Program-made: the position numbers and the translations under genes
The notes under the pieces: model-generated
Database searches by the model: none
Told to the model about the DNA's origin: nothing
The model's input: the letters and a program-made list of their open reading frames with translations, nothing else
Part shown: positions 1-10,572 of the stretch, piece after piece
Numbering within the stretch: the stretch's first letter is position 1
Layout of the letters: every line of letters starts with the position of its first letter
Origin: Phymatolithon calcareum
Taxonomy: Eukaryota; Rhodophyta; Florideophyceae; Hapalidiales
Assembly: GCA_977006965.1 (NCBI GenBank)
Contig: OZ345356.1
Location: 558,001 to 622,000 of the forward strand
Reading direction: 5' to 3'
DNA length: 64,000 bases

Positions 1-9
1 AACCGCTGA
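1..9 (+). CDS. Last two codons and stop of TM1 gene A1 (window-truncated)
   Basis: The first nine bases read Asn-Arg-stop. They and the sequence that follows match the end of TM1 gene A2 at 33868-33876, so the body of the unit 1 gene lies just left of the window. Confidence 0.6.
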   Translation, partial: NR

Positions 10-371
10 CAAAGGTAGATTTTCAGGAGACATCGCTTTGCGTTACTGTACATAGAAAACCCAGCTGTATTTTGTATCTGAAGATTGAGACGTAAAAATG
101 TCCGGATCCTCTTCCCTACAGGGAGTGCGTCAGGAGCCGAAATTGAAGCCATTTCACCACGCGGCAGAAAATCAAAAATCGTGACCTCGGAATCATACCT
201 TCGGGAGTAGTACATCACAATCTTCTGCACCGAATATTTGGTTGTATTTGAGGGGCTTCTGTCGCGTGACGCAAACTTGTCCGTGTTCGAGGCTTAAATT
301 TGCGAAGAATGCGGAGGGGGTCTCTCCAATGGTGCTGGGGTACTCTATCACGTAATAATTAGATTAGAAAT

Positions 372-718
372 TGACATTCCTCAAAAATTCTGTGAGTGCG
401 GGGACTTGTCCTCATTTTATGCGCGAGGAAAAGGAGAGCAGTCGAGATAACTCCTCATTTTTCATTGATAAGAGGACCGCTGAAGGCCTTCGCGAGGGCC
501 GAGGTCCTCCGCCCTAAGCTTTACAGTGTATGGTTCTCGGGCCGAGGACCAAACGGTTTACGTATGAGACTGAAATGACGTGGGAAGAGCTCACAGTGAC
601 GTACAAAAAATTGGAATTTTTAGTATGATAGTAATTACTCGCGAGTGCGAGGACCGTTCCTCCCCAAAACTCGGTCCTCAGATGACATCTCGAGGAGAGG
701 AGTTATTGAGGAATGTCA
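372..718. mobile_element. Candidate MITE with TGACATTCCTC inverted ends (unit 1)
   Basis: The left end reads TGACATTCCTCAA and the right end is its inverse, TTGAGGAATGTCA. The interior is rich in GAGGAC and GTCCTC inverted words and has no convincing coding frame. A short AAT-type flank repeat is possible but not decisive. The element is present in both units, so it predates the duplication. Confidence 0.5.
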
Positions 719-1113
719 AATTCTACATTGGATCCTTCTAGCGATATTGCGCGAAAATACCTTTATAGCTCCAATCGAAATCCCTTTCCGGCGCGTTGTA
801 GCTGTGGAGGTTTGACACTAAATGCTACAAAAACAGCTTCATTTACAAGTATCGAAATGGTCACTGAAAAAAGAAGTTATGTCAGTGTAGGATTTGTGTT
901 ATGAGGAAGCACCCAAATATAAACGTACATGTACACCTGTAGCACCTCACATGTGGAACCAAACAGCAGTTTGCATCCTCGAGGAGCAGATTCCGGCTGT
1001 ATCAGAAGCTCATTTTTAATTTTAGGTTCTTGAAATTTACAACGGCATCAGAGCTGTTGGCAAGAGCCGTGGGATACAGTGTGGTGTATTCCGAGTTGTT
1101 GCCGACGGTAGTG

Positions 1114-2517
1114 ATATAATTGTGTGCCAAGGGATATCCTCATGAAGAGGCTGACGGAGAAACTTCCTGAAGAGATAACAAGAATGGTTGCGTACCTGTT
1201 AAAACCCTCCTGGATCACATCAGCTGGAGACGAGACCGAAACGTGGGGTATCATCGACCGAGGAGTGCCTCAAGGTTCTCCGCTTAGTACATGCCTATAC
1301 AATATGTTCATGGACACATTCGCAGAAGCCGACTCCAAGACAGACGGAAACGTCTCAGAGAGCCCAGTGCAATTGTTCGCAGATGATGTTTAGCTTCAAG
1401 CGAAGACAGGACGAAGAATGCAGAAACTTCTAGATATAGCGACCATTTGGGCAAGCGAAAATGGCATGAAATGGAACACAAAGCCAGGAAAAAGGGAAGT
1501 TCTTAAGTGCAGGGGACTTCAGAAGCACACTTTTTACTTGGCGAGACGAGAACTGCATCAAGCCTGAAGACTCTCGTATCTTGGGGTAAGCATGAATATA
1601 AAAGGTGTTACGAATGACACGGCCATAGCAAGAGTTCGAAATGCTGCAGGATGCATACATAAGCTTCGGGAGCTTGGAGTGAATGTTCGAGGATTCAAAC
1701 CGGAGACATGCATCAGGATCTTTAAGCCACTAATTATCCCGAAATGGTAGTATGCGTTACACGTTACTCCAATGACAAATCGATTGGTCTCGGTAATCGA
1801 GTCGGCAGAGCGCTTGTTCTACAAGAATGTTTTCGGAAAATATGCCGAACACCGCGGGGACCGAATGCGAGTTCTGTGCCGACTGGGACCACCGAAGATG
1901 AGGAGACGCCATCAAGCAGAAAGGTTTGCATTAAGCCTGGTAAGACACAAAAAGCGCCTTGAAGAAACAGGAGAGTACTATGGAAGAGATGAGGACACAA
2001 AGGGAGGAATGAAGTATATTGAATATCTCAAGATATATGAAGACTTGCGACAAGCCCTTCAGAAAGACCAGGAGGGATCTGTCACGAAGAAGAGGAGGAG
2101 AGAAGAAACAATTAAGGTATGGGAAAAGGAAGAAGAAGGCAGATCAATGAAGATTCCTATTGAAGGCAAGCTTCCAGGGATCCTTTACGTAGGAGAAAGA
2201 ACAACACGTTTAAGGTGCCTAAGTTTGACATTCAGTCGAGCACCCCTTTGGAGAAAATCAGTATTGGGTGCCTACTGTGGGATTACCGCTGTGATCGAAC
2301 TAGTCGCCTTACAACGTACTCTATCGTCGTCGAAGATGAGCACAGAAATTGAGTTTGAGTGCAAGAGACTCACAGGAGCTCTTTTTGGGAGAGAATTACG
2401 AATTAAGAAAGTGATGAGTAGCCAGAAGACTTTAGATTAGAGAATAACACAAGAGCTGCCCCGTTACACTAAGGTGAGGCGTTGGGAGCTCTCAAAATAA
2501 AATCATCAAATATCCCC
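1114..2517 (+). mobile_element. LINE-A, 5'-truncated and decayed, insertion shared by both units
   Basis: Reverse transcriptase (RT) remnant of a non-LTR retrotransposon. Visible pieces are the GVPQGSPLS turn near 1260-1285, LFADDV (1374-1391, ending in a stop), a thumb-like region, and a C-terminal domain ending near 2440. Stops and frameshifts break it. The 3' end is the family-specific AAATCATCAAATATCCCC with no poly(A). The 11-bp target duplication CGACGGTAGTG flanks it at 1103-1113 and 2518-2528. The same insertion lies at 34950-37458, so it predates the segmental duplication. Confidence 0.85.
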
Positions 2518-2728
2518 CGACGGTAGTGCATCGTCATTGCAACAGCTTGGAAACAAAACACGTTATGATCTGGTGAGCTGGCGCTCCATCCAGTGTGTCT
2601 TTATCTCCTATAAAACCCTCTCTTTCTGCTTAACCTGTGCAGCAATCATCTTCTCATGTTGTGCTTATTCTGACCATCTCAAGAGAAGCAAATTCCCCCC
2701 ACCTTACCGCATCGCACACATATCCAAA

Positions 2729-2911
2729 ATGGCTGATCCGCTCACAGTCGTTGCCGTCGCCGGCGCCGGAGTGGGAGCTCTGGGTAGACTTTCCGGATTT
2801 GCATGCAGGTTCGCGTGCGACATCTGCGGACATCCCCTCTGCTTGAAGAAAAACAATATCAGGAAACACAGAAAGAGTACAAGGAATATGTTCATTTTCG
2901 CAGAAGGATGA
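2729..2911 (+). CDS. Small ORF starting MADPLTVV (60 aa), unit 1
   Basis: An ATG in a good context (AAAATGG) opens a 60-residue frame. It has an alanine/glycine-rich hydrophobic start followed by a basic segment with a Cys-x2-Cys pair (CDICGHPLC). The unit 2 counterpart at 37669 is 72 residues and has lost one of those cysteines. I do not recognise a family. The MADPLTV start resembles N-termini of some fungal signalling proteins, but over so few residues that this may be chance. It could be a first exon or a non-coding frame. Confidence 0.25.
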   Translation: MADPLTVVAVAGAGVGALGRLSGFACRFACDICGHPLCLKKNNIRKHRKSTRNMFIFAEG

Positions 2912-3430
2912 ACATAGAGCTTGTGGCCAGACGTACCCGATAGAATTTAAATCCGAATTTGCTTGCCTTCCGACCGGCTGAGAATATCTGCGGTAAATTT
3001 TACCGGAGATGAAAGTACTGCGTCCTCTCTGCTCAATCTTTGTGTTCTGTATTCAGCGCCAGTGGGAATGTCCCCCTTGCCCGGACAAGCTGGACAAATA
3101 TAATTTCTTACATCGAGATGCTCACGAGACCGCTCATATCCCCCATGCACGACACAAGACTTCCCGTGCATATCTAGTGAAAGTTTAGACCATATGTTGA
3201 AGTAAATGAAAATTTATGGCGAACTCCTCATGCGCGGTACTCAAGAGATGTCATGCGCAATCGGCAGCGGCGGCACTTCGGGTACGCTCGTCACATTCGT
3301 AATGCCTCTTTCTCCTATGCAGTTTTCATCCTTCTAACCAGTACTTTAAAATTCTTCGCCCAAAAAAATTTCAATCGCCTTCAACGCGCAACGGTCCTGC
3401 AGAGCACAGAGCATTCCCAAGATCATGCAA

Positions 3431-3518
3431 GCACTTGTGGTATAGTGGTTAAACTGCCTCCGGTGGGTGCACTTTTGCAGCCACGAGAAAGGTCCTGGGT
3501 TCGAATCCCGCGTGTGCC
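3431..3518 (+). tRNA. tRNA-like Pol III unit (tRNA pseudogene or SINE head), unit 1
   Basis: A perfect A box (TGGTATAGTGG, 3438-3448) and perfect B box (GGTTCGAATCC, 3498-3508) sit at tRNA spacing. GCACTTG at 3431 pairs with CGTGTGC at 3511-3517 with one mismatch, as an acceptor stem. CTGC and GCAG could form an anticodon stem if a short intron were removed. The D stem is poor and the T stem has four pairs. A T6 run at 3545-3550 could end Pol III transcription. It is either a decayed intron-containing tRNA or the head of a tRNA-derived SINE. The amino-acid identity is not assigned. Confidence 0.55.
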
Positions 3519-3550
3519 TGTTTGCCGTGAAGAGTCTGACGTTGTTTTTT

Positions 3551-4471
3551 CTCCTTATTTCGAGCCACGGCGCGTTTCGGGAGTGGGGTTACCGCATTGC
3601 ACAAGGGGTCCGAGCTAATTACAGTGCATTAGTATAGCACAAAAGAAGTAGAAAAGTCCAATATTTTGTTTTCCCACGTGGACTCGTGAATCGTGGAACC
3701 ACCGCAGTTGCTTCGGGAGGAATCGTGTAATGACGAGCGGCAGGCAGAGAAGAAGCGTGCTTGTTAGGGGGTCAGCGACCTGTTAGGCAAGTTGTTATTA
3801 GAAAATTACAGGACAAAGTCCATGTGTGATACTGTTATTGACTAGCAACCCCAAGTGATTTTGCCACGTAGAAGACGGAGAGCCTTTTGAGTCTTTGCTC
3901 TATGCCACTGCCAGTCCGCTGCGAGGAAGAAGTCGGCGAAATTGCCACGGACGGAAAGGTCCGATTCTAGTTTCCGTGAGAGACAGCTGTCCTCATTTGG
4001 GTCGTAATGGACCTCGCGGGTATGTGTGGAATACTGCAGTACTGTCTAGTTGACGTATGACACGGTCCTATTGCACCCCGTCCATGACATAATCTTCTGG
4101 ACGTTTCACCTTCTTGGAGCCAATGAGACATGATGGTTTACCAAACTTCATCCTTTCCTCTAGCTTTTCACCAAAGTGTTCACCTTCTTCTTGGACTTCG
4201 TCATGACGCGCTTCTCTTGGTGGATGCTGGGATGTCACGGAGTAAGAAGACAAGGTTCTAGCCTTTCGTGCGTCTCTGTTAGTCTGATGATCAGGTATAT
4301 GTATTCGGTCAAATCATCCATGGGATTCTGTGCTCCATATTTATGCTAAATTTGGCCTATGGCACAGTATACATATGCCGAAGCTCCATACCCTCCCTAC
4401 GTACTTTGCGATCATACTCAATTGAATATCGAATTAATAAAATTTCATTGTCCCTATCATACGCACATATA
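3551..4471. other. Spacer, largely unit 1 specific, no gene seen
   Basis: Matches unit 2 only up to about 3660, where unit 2 jumps to sequence equivalent to 8010 through the short shared word AAAGTC. I see no credible frame, RNA or repeat boundary in the rest. Confidence 0.4.
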
Positions 4472-6117
4472 CAGTCAAACTTCGATAACTGGATCCTCTT
4501 TAAGCGTATAACCTCGGTTTTTAGAAAATTGCGTGCCTCCACGAAAACCGTTTATCCCAAAATTTATCGAAATTTTAATATATTCAGAATACTCACTTAG
4601 TAGAAAATCCTGACTGCCGATACACGGCGCATACCTTAAAAATGTATAAAATATTGAGTACATGCCACGGAGCATATTCTGGACGTTACCACTTGTCCAC
4701 AGAATGTAGTATAAGTCACAGCCCAAGCATTGGAATTATTTATTTATTTTTATTCTTTTCTCGAAAAGTGTCGAGAATAAATAATTTATTGTTGAACGCA
4801 GAAGCAATAAATTATTGTATTCAAGTTCAGCGAGGTATAAATAACTGGTTATTCCCCGAATTATTGGATCCTTCTTGCTACTTTCTGTCGCGATAGAATA
4901 ACCGGATCGAAAAAATGAGGAGTCCGATACAATAATTGTCGCAACCACGACGATCTCAATAAATACAATAAATATGCGAGACTCAGGAATAAATTATTGG
5001 AACAATAATTTAAATAATTACAATAGCAATTATTTTTTTCAATGCTTTGGTCACAGCCCTCCATCTCCATGGCGGCCAGACCTCGGTAAGAGTGCTCGAG
5101 TGTACGCGCATCTTATGACCGATCGCGTCTACGAGGACTGTTGGCACTTCGCCAGCATTCCGCCCTCCATAGTGGTAGCAATCCCGATCCCGGCAATGCC
5201 GTACAACACGATTTTAGCTACTACATAATCTTCGAATGGGGATAAAGTCATCAGCGACCCAGCTCTTGAAAGCTGTACTTGCGCTCCTGCAGCCCTCTGA
5301 AGTCATGGAAACCCCAATCTAGTTAGTGCCGCCCCATCCACAATCGCAAATGTGAGAATTTCTACAATTGCATCACCAACCTCTTCTTTGTAATCCAGGT
5401 TTTAAGCGTAAGCAAGTATGTCGGCAATTAGCATGCGAATACCAGTTATCCCTGCTACATCGGGCCTGCGCAAGCCCCTCTGTATCTCTGATATCCGCGG
5501 AGCCTCCATCTACTTTCGTGACTTTCCGGTCGGTCCGTCGCCATCTTCGAAAAGCGCTCCAGGCGTTTCTGGGCTTATTGTTGCATCATCCAGTGTGACT
5601 AGCTCCTCTACATCCTCTGCGTGAAGTCTGTCGCTGCCAATGGCGTCCATATTCCCAACTCTGACTGCGGTTCCAAAAGCATGATACCACCTGACGGCTC
5701 GTCAGATTCTCCAACCTTATACACGTTTCAAGCACTTTATCTGCCATAGTTGGTTCATACTGTACGCATGCGCAACAGTTACGCAGATATACACTAATAC
5801 ATTGGTGTCACCATGATCCTCCAATGATGTTGCAGTTCCGGGCCGGACAGTTCCCACGAGCCTAATACCGTCAACAGTTGCAACTATTGAAATTTATACT
5901 ATCGCATCACCATCCGCTTCTCTGCTCCCTGGATTCTCAGATTCACGCAGTGTGTCGGCATCGATTGCTGCAACTAAACGTCGGCTGCCTCTGCCACATG
6001 GGCTGCTGGGCTACACATGTAGTCTTTGCGATATGATATGAATTCACTCCTGGAATACCTCGATATTTGGATTTCTGACTCCCCTACCGAAGCCATCCAG
6101 TTATCAAGGGTTGACTG
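4472..6117 (-). mobile_element. Pogo-type DNA transposon remnant, left arm of a large inverted pair
   Basis: Ends read CAGTCAAACTTCGATAACTGG and the inverse of CAGTCAACCCTTGATAACTGG, with TA on both outer sides (4470-4471 and 6118-6119), as in the pogo/Tigger group of Tc1/mariner. Without the nested hAT MITE and its duplication it is 1311 bp, the same length as the copy at 6479-7789. The two are nearly identical and inverted. No intact transposase remains. The C-terminal half reads as an acidic tail, and a VVSCFW word resembles the NCF motif of pogo transposases. Confidence 0.75.
4723..5049. mobile_element. hAT MITE (327 bp) nested in the pogo-type element
   Basis: Ends CCAAGCATTGG and CCAATGCTTTG match the ends of the 888-bp hAT elements at 16838 and 21750, and the subterminal AT-rich regions match as well. 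The 8-bp duplication GTCACAGC lies at 4715-4722 and 5050-5057. The sister pogo copy keeps the uninterrupted site near 7545-7560. It lacks the BED finger ORF. Confidence 0.85.
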
Positions 6118-6247
6118 TACACCGCTAGGCCAGCCGATGATTTGGAACCCCTCAAATCTTTAACGAAAATCATAATCAAGGCACATACTTTTGCTTGAAA
6201 TTACCTATTTATACCTCGAACTAGATATCATAATATTTCGGTATCTC

Positions 6248-6476
6248 TAACTTTCACAAGAAGTCATGATTTCCTCGAAAGCACCGTGTTTGTGGAAACG
6301 AGCACTGACATGAGCAGATGCAAGTTTACATTTGGGCCACGATCTTTGTTCTCATAGGCTGAGTTGGAGAGCCAAATTTAAGAGCCATATGGTGTGGCTG
6401 TATATGAGATTTTTGAAGTTGGATCAATCGGCGGGTCGGTGATTCAGACAATCCAACACGGCGAGGTCTTTTACTG
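6248..6476. repeat. X segment, 5' part (paralogue in front of TM1-A2)
   Basis: Matches 31777-32000 closely. Together with 7792-7870 and 7875-8100 it forms an upstream module that accompanies TM1 genes and is therefore part of an older gene-plus-flank duplication. No coding frame is convincing. Confidence 0.6.
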
Positions 6477-6478
6477 TA

Positions 6479-7789
6479 CAGTCAACCCTCGATAACTGGA
6501 TGGCTTCGGTAGGGGAGTCAGAAGTCCAAATATCGAGGTATTCCAGGAGTGAATTCATATCATATCGCAAAGACTACATGTGTAGCCCAGCAGCCCATGT
6601 GGCAGAGGCAGCCGACGTTTAGTTGCAGCAATCGATGCCGACACACTGCGTGAATCTGAGAATCCAGGGAGCAGAGAAGCGGATGGTGATGCGATAGTAT
6701 AAATTTCAATAGTTGCAACTGTTGACGGTATTAGGCTCGTGGGAACTGTCCGGCCCGGAACTGCAACATCATTGGAGGATCATGGTGACACCAATGTATT
6801 AGTGTATATCTGCGTAACTGTTGCGCATGCGTACAGTATGAACCAACTATGGCAGATAAAGTGCTTGAAACGTGTATAAGGTTGGAGAATCTGACGAGCC
6901 GTCAGGTGGTATCATGCTTTTGGAACCGCAGTCAGAGTTGGGAATATGGACGCCATTGGCAGCGACAGACTTCACGCAGAGGATGTAGAGGAGCTAGTCA
7001 CACTGGATGATGCAACAATAAGCCCAGAAACGCCTGGAGCGCTTTTCGAAGATGGCGACGGACCGACCGGAAAGTCACGAAAGTAGATGGAGGCTCCGCG
7101 GATATCAGAGATACAGAGGGGCTTGCGCAGGCCCGATGTAGCAGGGATAACTGGTATTCGCATGCTAATTGCCGACATACTTGCTTACGCTTAAAACCTG
7201 GATTACAAAGAAGAGGTTGGTGATGCAATTGTAGAAATTCTCACATTTGCGATTGTGGATGGGGCGGCACTAACTAGATTGGGGTTTCCATGACTTCAGA
7301 GGGCTGCAGGAGCGCAAGTACAGCTTTCAAGAGCTGGGTCGCTGATGACTTTATCCCCATTCGAAGATTATGTAGTAGCTAAAATCGTGTTGTACGGCAT
7401 TGCCGGGATCGGGATTGCTACCACTATGGAGGGCGGAATGCTGGCGAAGTGCCAACAGTCCTCGTAGACGCGATCGGTAATAAGATGCGCGTACACTCGA
7501 GCACTCTTACCGAGGTCTGGCCGCCATGGAGATGGAGGGCTGTGACTTATACTACATTCTGTGGACAAGTGGTAACGTCCAGAATATGCTCCGTGGCATG
7601 TACTCAATATTTTATACATTTTTAAGGTATGCGCCGTGTATCTGCAGTCAGGATTTTCTACTAAGTGAGTATTCTGAATATATTAAAATTTCGATAAATT
7701 TTGGGATGAACGGTTTTCGTGGAGGCACGCAATTTTCTAAAAACCGAGGTTATACGCTAAAAGAGGATCCAGTTATCGAGGGTTGACTG
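6479..7789 (+). mobile_element. Pogo-type DNA transposon remnant, right arm of inverted pair
   Basis: 1311 bp, ends CAGTCAACCCTCGATAACTG and its inverse, with TA at 6477-6478 and 7790-7791. The related site in front of TM1-A2 (31985-32010) lacks it. The plus strand shows an acidic reading frame around 6950-7085 typical of a pogo transposase tail, frameshifted from an upstream SCFWNRS word. The DDE core is not visible. Confidence 0.75.
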
Positions 7790-7791
7790 TA

Positions 7792-8510
7792 TGGCAAACG
7801 GCGGTTCTGTATTTCTGGTCAATACCGACTTTATGCCTTCACCTCCGCACATCTAACGTCAAACGCTTAAATCTAGTGATCCACTGCAGTTCTCGCGCAT
7901 CTGAAGCCACTATTTCAAGGTACTCACTGATATCTTTAGTTTGGTATACGGTTTGTCACCAAAATGATTCCATGTGTTTCGTGATAGTCAAGTGAAAAAC
8001 GTCAAAATCCGCTTTTTTGAGCAGGAATCTGTTTTTCGGACGGCTGATGCCCAAAACCGAGGACATTCTATGAACATTTTTTTGACAGAAATCGAAGATC
8101 CTCTGTTGCTAGACTAAGTTAGCGTGCAAACTTCCTCGGCGGTTGTGATGATCCTTAGATATCGCGACATACTTTCTCGGTTTCACGAGTTCGCAGTCTG
8201 ACAACGGTATACTTTTCGGCATGCCGAACGGCATTACAGTACCGTTCGGTATACCGAAATGATCCGCGGCAAACACAGACAGGTGCGTACCCGGAGTTTG
8301 TGGCACGTCGTTTATTATCATACCGCATGTTCATGACCGGAAATCGCAGATTTTTGCGAACGCTATCACTTTTCGGCTCCTAACGTCAAATCTATCCATG
8401 AGACTTCCAATTCGCTTCTTACGATTGTGTGCGCTAGGCAGATCTACCAAGCGAGTAAAAAAACAAGGAAATTGAAGGCATGCTAGCTCTGGTACCGCTG
8501 ATCCGGTTTT
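7792..8510. other. X segment, 3' part, upstream of TM1-B1
   Basis: The first 80 bases resume the X segment after the pogo insertion (match to 32010-32085). 7875-8100 matches 32540-32760, and 8010-8510 matches 38600-39070. It includes the paired palindromes at 8215-8258. I see no gene. Confidence 0.5.
8215..8258. promoter_or_regulatory. Paired 14-bp palindromes upstream of TM1-B1
   Basis: TTCGGCATGCCGAA (8215-8228) and TTCGGTATACCGAA (8245-8258) are each perfect palindromes. With the flanking CGG and CCG they also pair with each other as a larger hairpin. They lie about 350 bp before the TM1-B1 start and are conserved at 38811-38854 before TM1-B2. A dimeric factor site or a hairpin is possible. 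The function is unknown. Confidence 0.4.
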
Positions 8511-8613
8511 GGGGGCATTTAAAATAAAATTACATATATCCCCACAACCCGTCCAGAACTGGGGTTTTAAGGATGCAAAGCAACTAGCTGAACTATGGCA
8601 GCATGGTGGCAGC

Positions 8614-9634
8614 ATGGACCGGGGCGCGTTCGAGCAGTTTCAGGCGCGCCTGCGCTCGCCGCTGGAGACGATCGCGACTTCGGCGATTATCGCCATGACG
8701 TGTCTGCGACGTGTGTTTCGCAGCGGCGCGCGGGTGCCGTTCATGCTGTGCGGGCACGTGTACGCGCGGCCGCCGCGCGAGATATACCTACTGGTGGCGC
8801 TGTCGGCGATCATGGCGCTGCTGAGCGTGATGGCGACATCGTGGGACGCTACCGCACGGTGCTGCGCCGCGGCGCCGGGCAACCCACCGCGCGCCTCGTG
8901 CCCAGCGTGGGCACCGACGCCCACGTGGGGCACATCGCCCTGTACACGCGCCGCTGGACGCCGCTCTGCGACGCCGTGGTCTACGTCGCCATCGCCGTCT
9001 TCGGCACCTGGTACCTCGGCCACCGGATAACTCAGGCGCATGTCGCGTTCGGAGGCATCACCGCCGTGCAGGTGTTCAATCTCGTGCTTGGCGTCGCCAG
9101 CGCCGCGCTCCTGCCGCAGAAGCGCAAGACGTTCGACGCCGTCGTCAAGTTCCTCAGTGTCTTCGTTACAGACCGTGAGTACCGCGACCTCGGCCTCGAG
9201 GACCGCGACTGGAGCCCGTCAGAGTCCGACGAAGCTGAGGACGGCTTCACCGACGCGCGCCGCGTGCAGTCCGGAGGTGCCGAATTCGATGTCGACGGCA
9301 AAAAATCGCTCTACGTTCGCGGTGCCGGAAGTTTCGGGCTGCTATACGAGGATGCATGGTTTGTCGCCGGAAACCCGGTTCAGGTCGAAAAGCGAACCTA
9401 GACTTTCGCCTAGTACCGCTCAGAGTGCCGTACGCGCTCGTGTGGTATTCCATCTATGAGGGGTTTCTTGAGATGGACGGATAAAAGGGCGCAGACGAGA
9501 TCGACAAGTGTGTCGTTTGGTTGATACTCGTATCCGCGATCTCCGGGATATGCGTCAGCTACATCCCGGGTCCCTGCTTGGTAATCAAGAATAATTGCAA
9601 AGCTTTTACCGGCCCCAACCGCAGACAAATGTAG
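8614..9634 (+). pseudogene. TM1-B1, multi-pass membrane protein pseudogene
   Basis: Counterpart of the intact TM1-B2. An indel near 8830-8850, where the second membrane segment ends, shifts the frame. A one-base loss near 9392 (AAGCGAACC against AAGCAGGACC) gives an early stop at 9399-9401. A further TAA appears where B2 has a tyrosine codon near 9482-9484. The normal stop is also lost, so the original frame would run to 9632-9634. GC content is clearly higher than in the flanking TE sequence. The original role is unknown, and decay after the duplication is the likely reading. Confidence 0.75.
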
Positions 9635-9708
9635 ATTTTCAGAAGACATCTCTTTATTCTGTTCGTACTGGGATCGTACAACAGGGATGCAGTACAGAAA
9701 AATCTGTA

Positions 9709-10572
9709 CAGGGGGGTCGCTATATAGTGCCACATAGAACCAGACTAAAAAATGCGCACTATTTAGGTTCCGCACTACAAGAAATTTGAGGGACCGTTTC
9801 GCACTACTGTAAGCGTGTTTGCCGTGACCCCCAACGAAGTTGTACGGAGAAGGGGGAGAACGATTTTACTGGCGTGTTTTATCTTCAGAACGCTTGTTGA
9901 ACATCTCTGAGACAAGTAGCTGTCTCTGCTTCTCATTGTTCTGCTTACGGATAGCGTCTATGAATACCCGAAATGCTCGTTGAAGATGACTACTAGCGTC
10001 AGGAAGGTTACACAAAAACGCGGACTCTTGGAGAGGGCGAAACAAGGTGTGCAGCTCAGTGAGAGCTGGGGGAGATGCGATAACCGCAGCAACTTCTTCG
10101 TCTTCGCTTTCATTGTCAGGTTCTATTGGGCTTTGGGCTACAACCTCCTCCAATATATCCGAAACATCGGAAACGAACGCCTCCTGAACGTCTGTATTAT
10201 CTTCAACCTCAAACCAATGCTCCACATCCTCGTGTCTGACGTCATCATCGATTTCAGCTCTCAGGATGTCGTCACTCGGTAAACAGACTTTCGGTTTACG
10301 CAACATCTCGATGACGTCGCTGACAGCATGCGAAGTGCTTCAAGCTTTTGTTGAAGCGTCAGCCGCGTTCTCGTCTGCCCTGGGTGCCCCATCACTGTCG
10401 GCGGCGTGAAGATGGTGAGCTGAGGAGACGGAGAGGAGAATGGCGGCCAGGAATGCCTTGTAAGCAGCCACAGCCTGTGTCTTTGATATGATAATCGTGC
10501 CAGCCCAAAATGGGTGGCACTAAGTAGAGGGTGGCACTATATAACCCGGCACTATATAGTGACCCCCCCCTG
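9709..10572 (-). mobile_element. Pogo-type MITE keeping HTH start and acidic tail, unit 1
   Basis: Ends CAGGGGGGTCGCTATATAGTG and the inverse of CAGGGGGGGGTCACTATATAG, with TA outside (9707-9708 and 10573-10574). The minus strand from ATG 10392 reads MGHPGQTRTRLTLQQKLEAL, a helix-turn-helix start typical of pogo/CENP-B transposases. After a frame break it continues from 10306 to 9866 with an acidic C-terminus (HEDVEHWFEVEDNTDVQEAF). The DDE catalytic core is missing, so this is an internally deleted, non-autonomous derivative. Confidence 0.8.

Noticed and set aside
1772-2440. Host gene of 222 residues
   Set aside because: It is the C-terminal part of LINE-A, matching 41850-42509 and other copies, within a target-duplicated insertion.
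4740-5040. AT-rich ORFs with lysine/isoleucine-rich products
   Set aside because: They are readings of the hAT MITE's AT-rich ends, with no support in the other copies.
8509-9030. Alternative 173-residue proline/alanine-rich protein
   Set aside because: It is an out-of-frame reading produced by the indel in TM1-B1. The aligned intact frame in TM1-B2 explains the locus.
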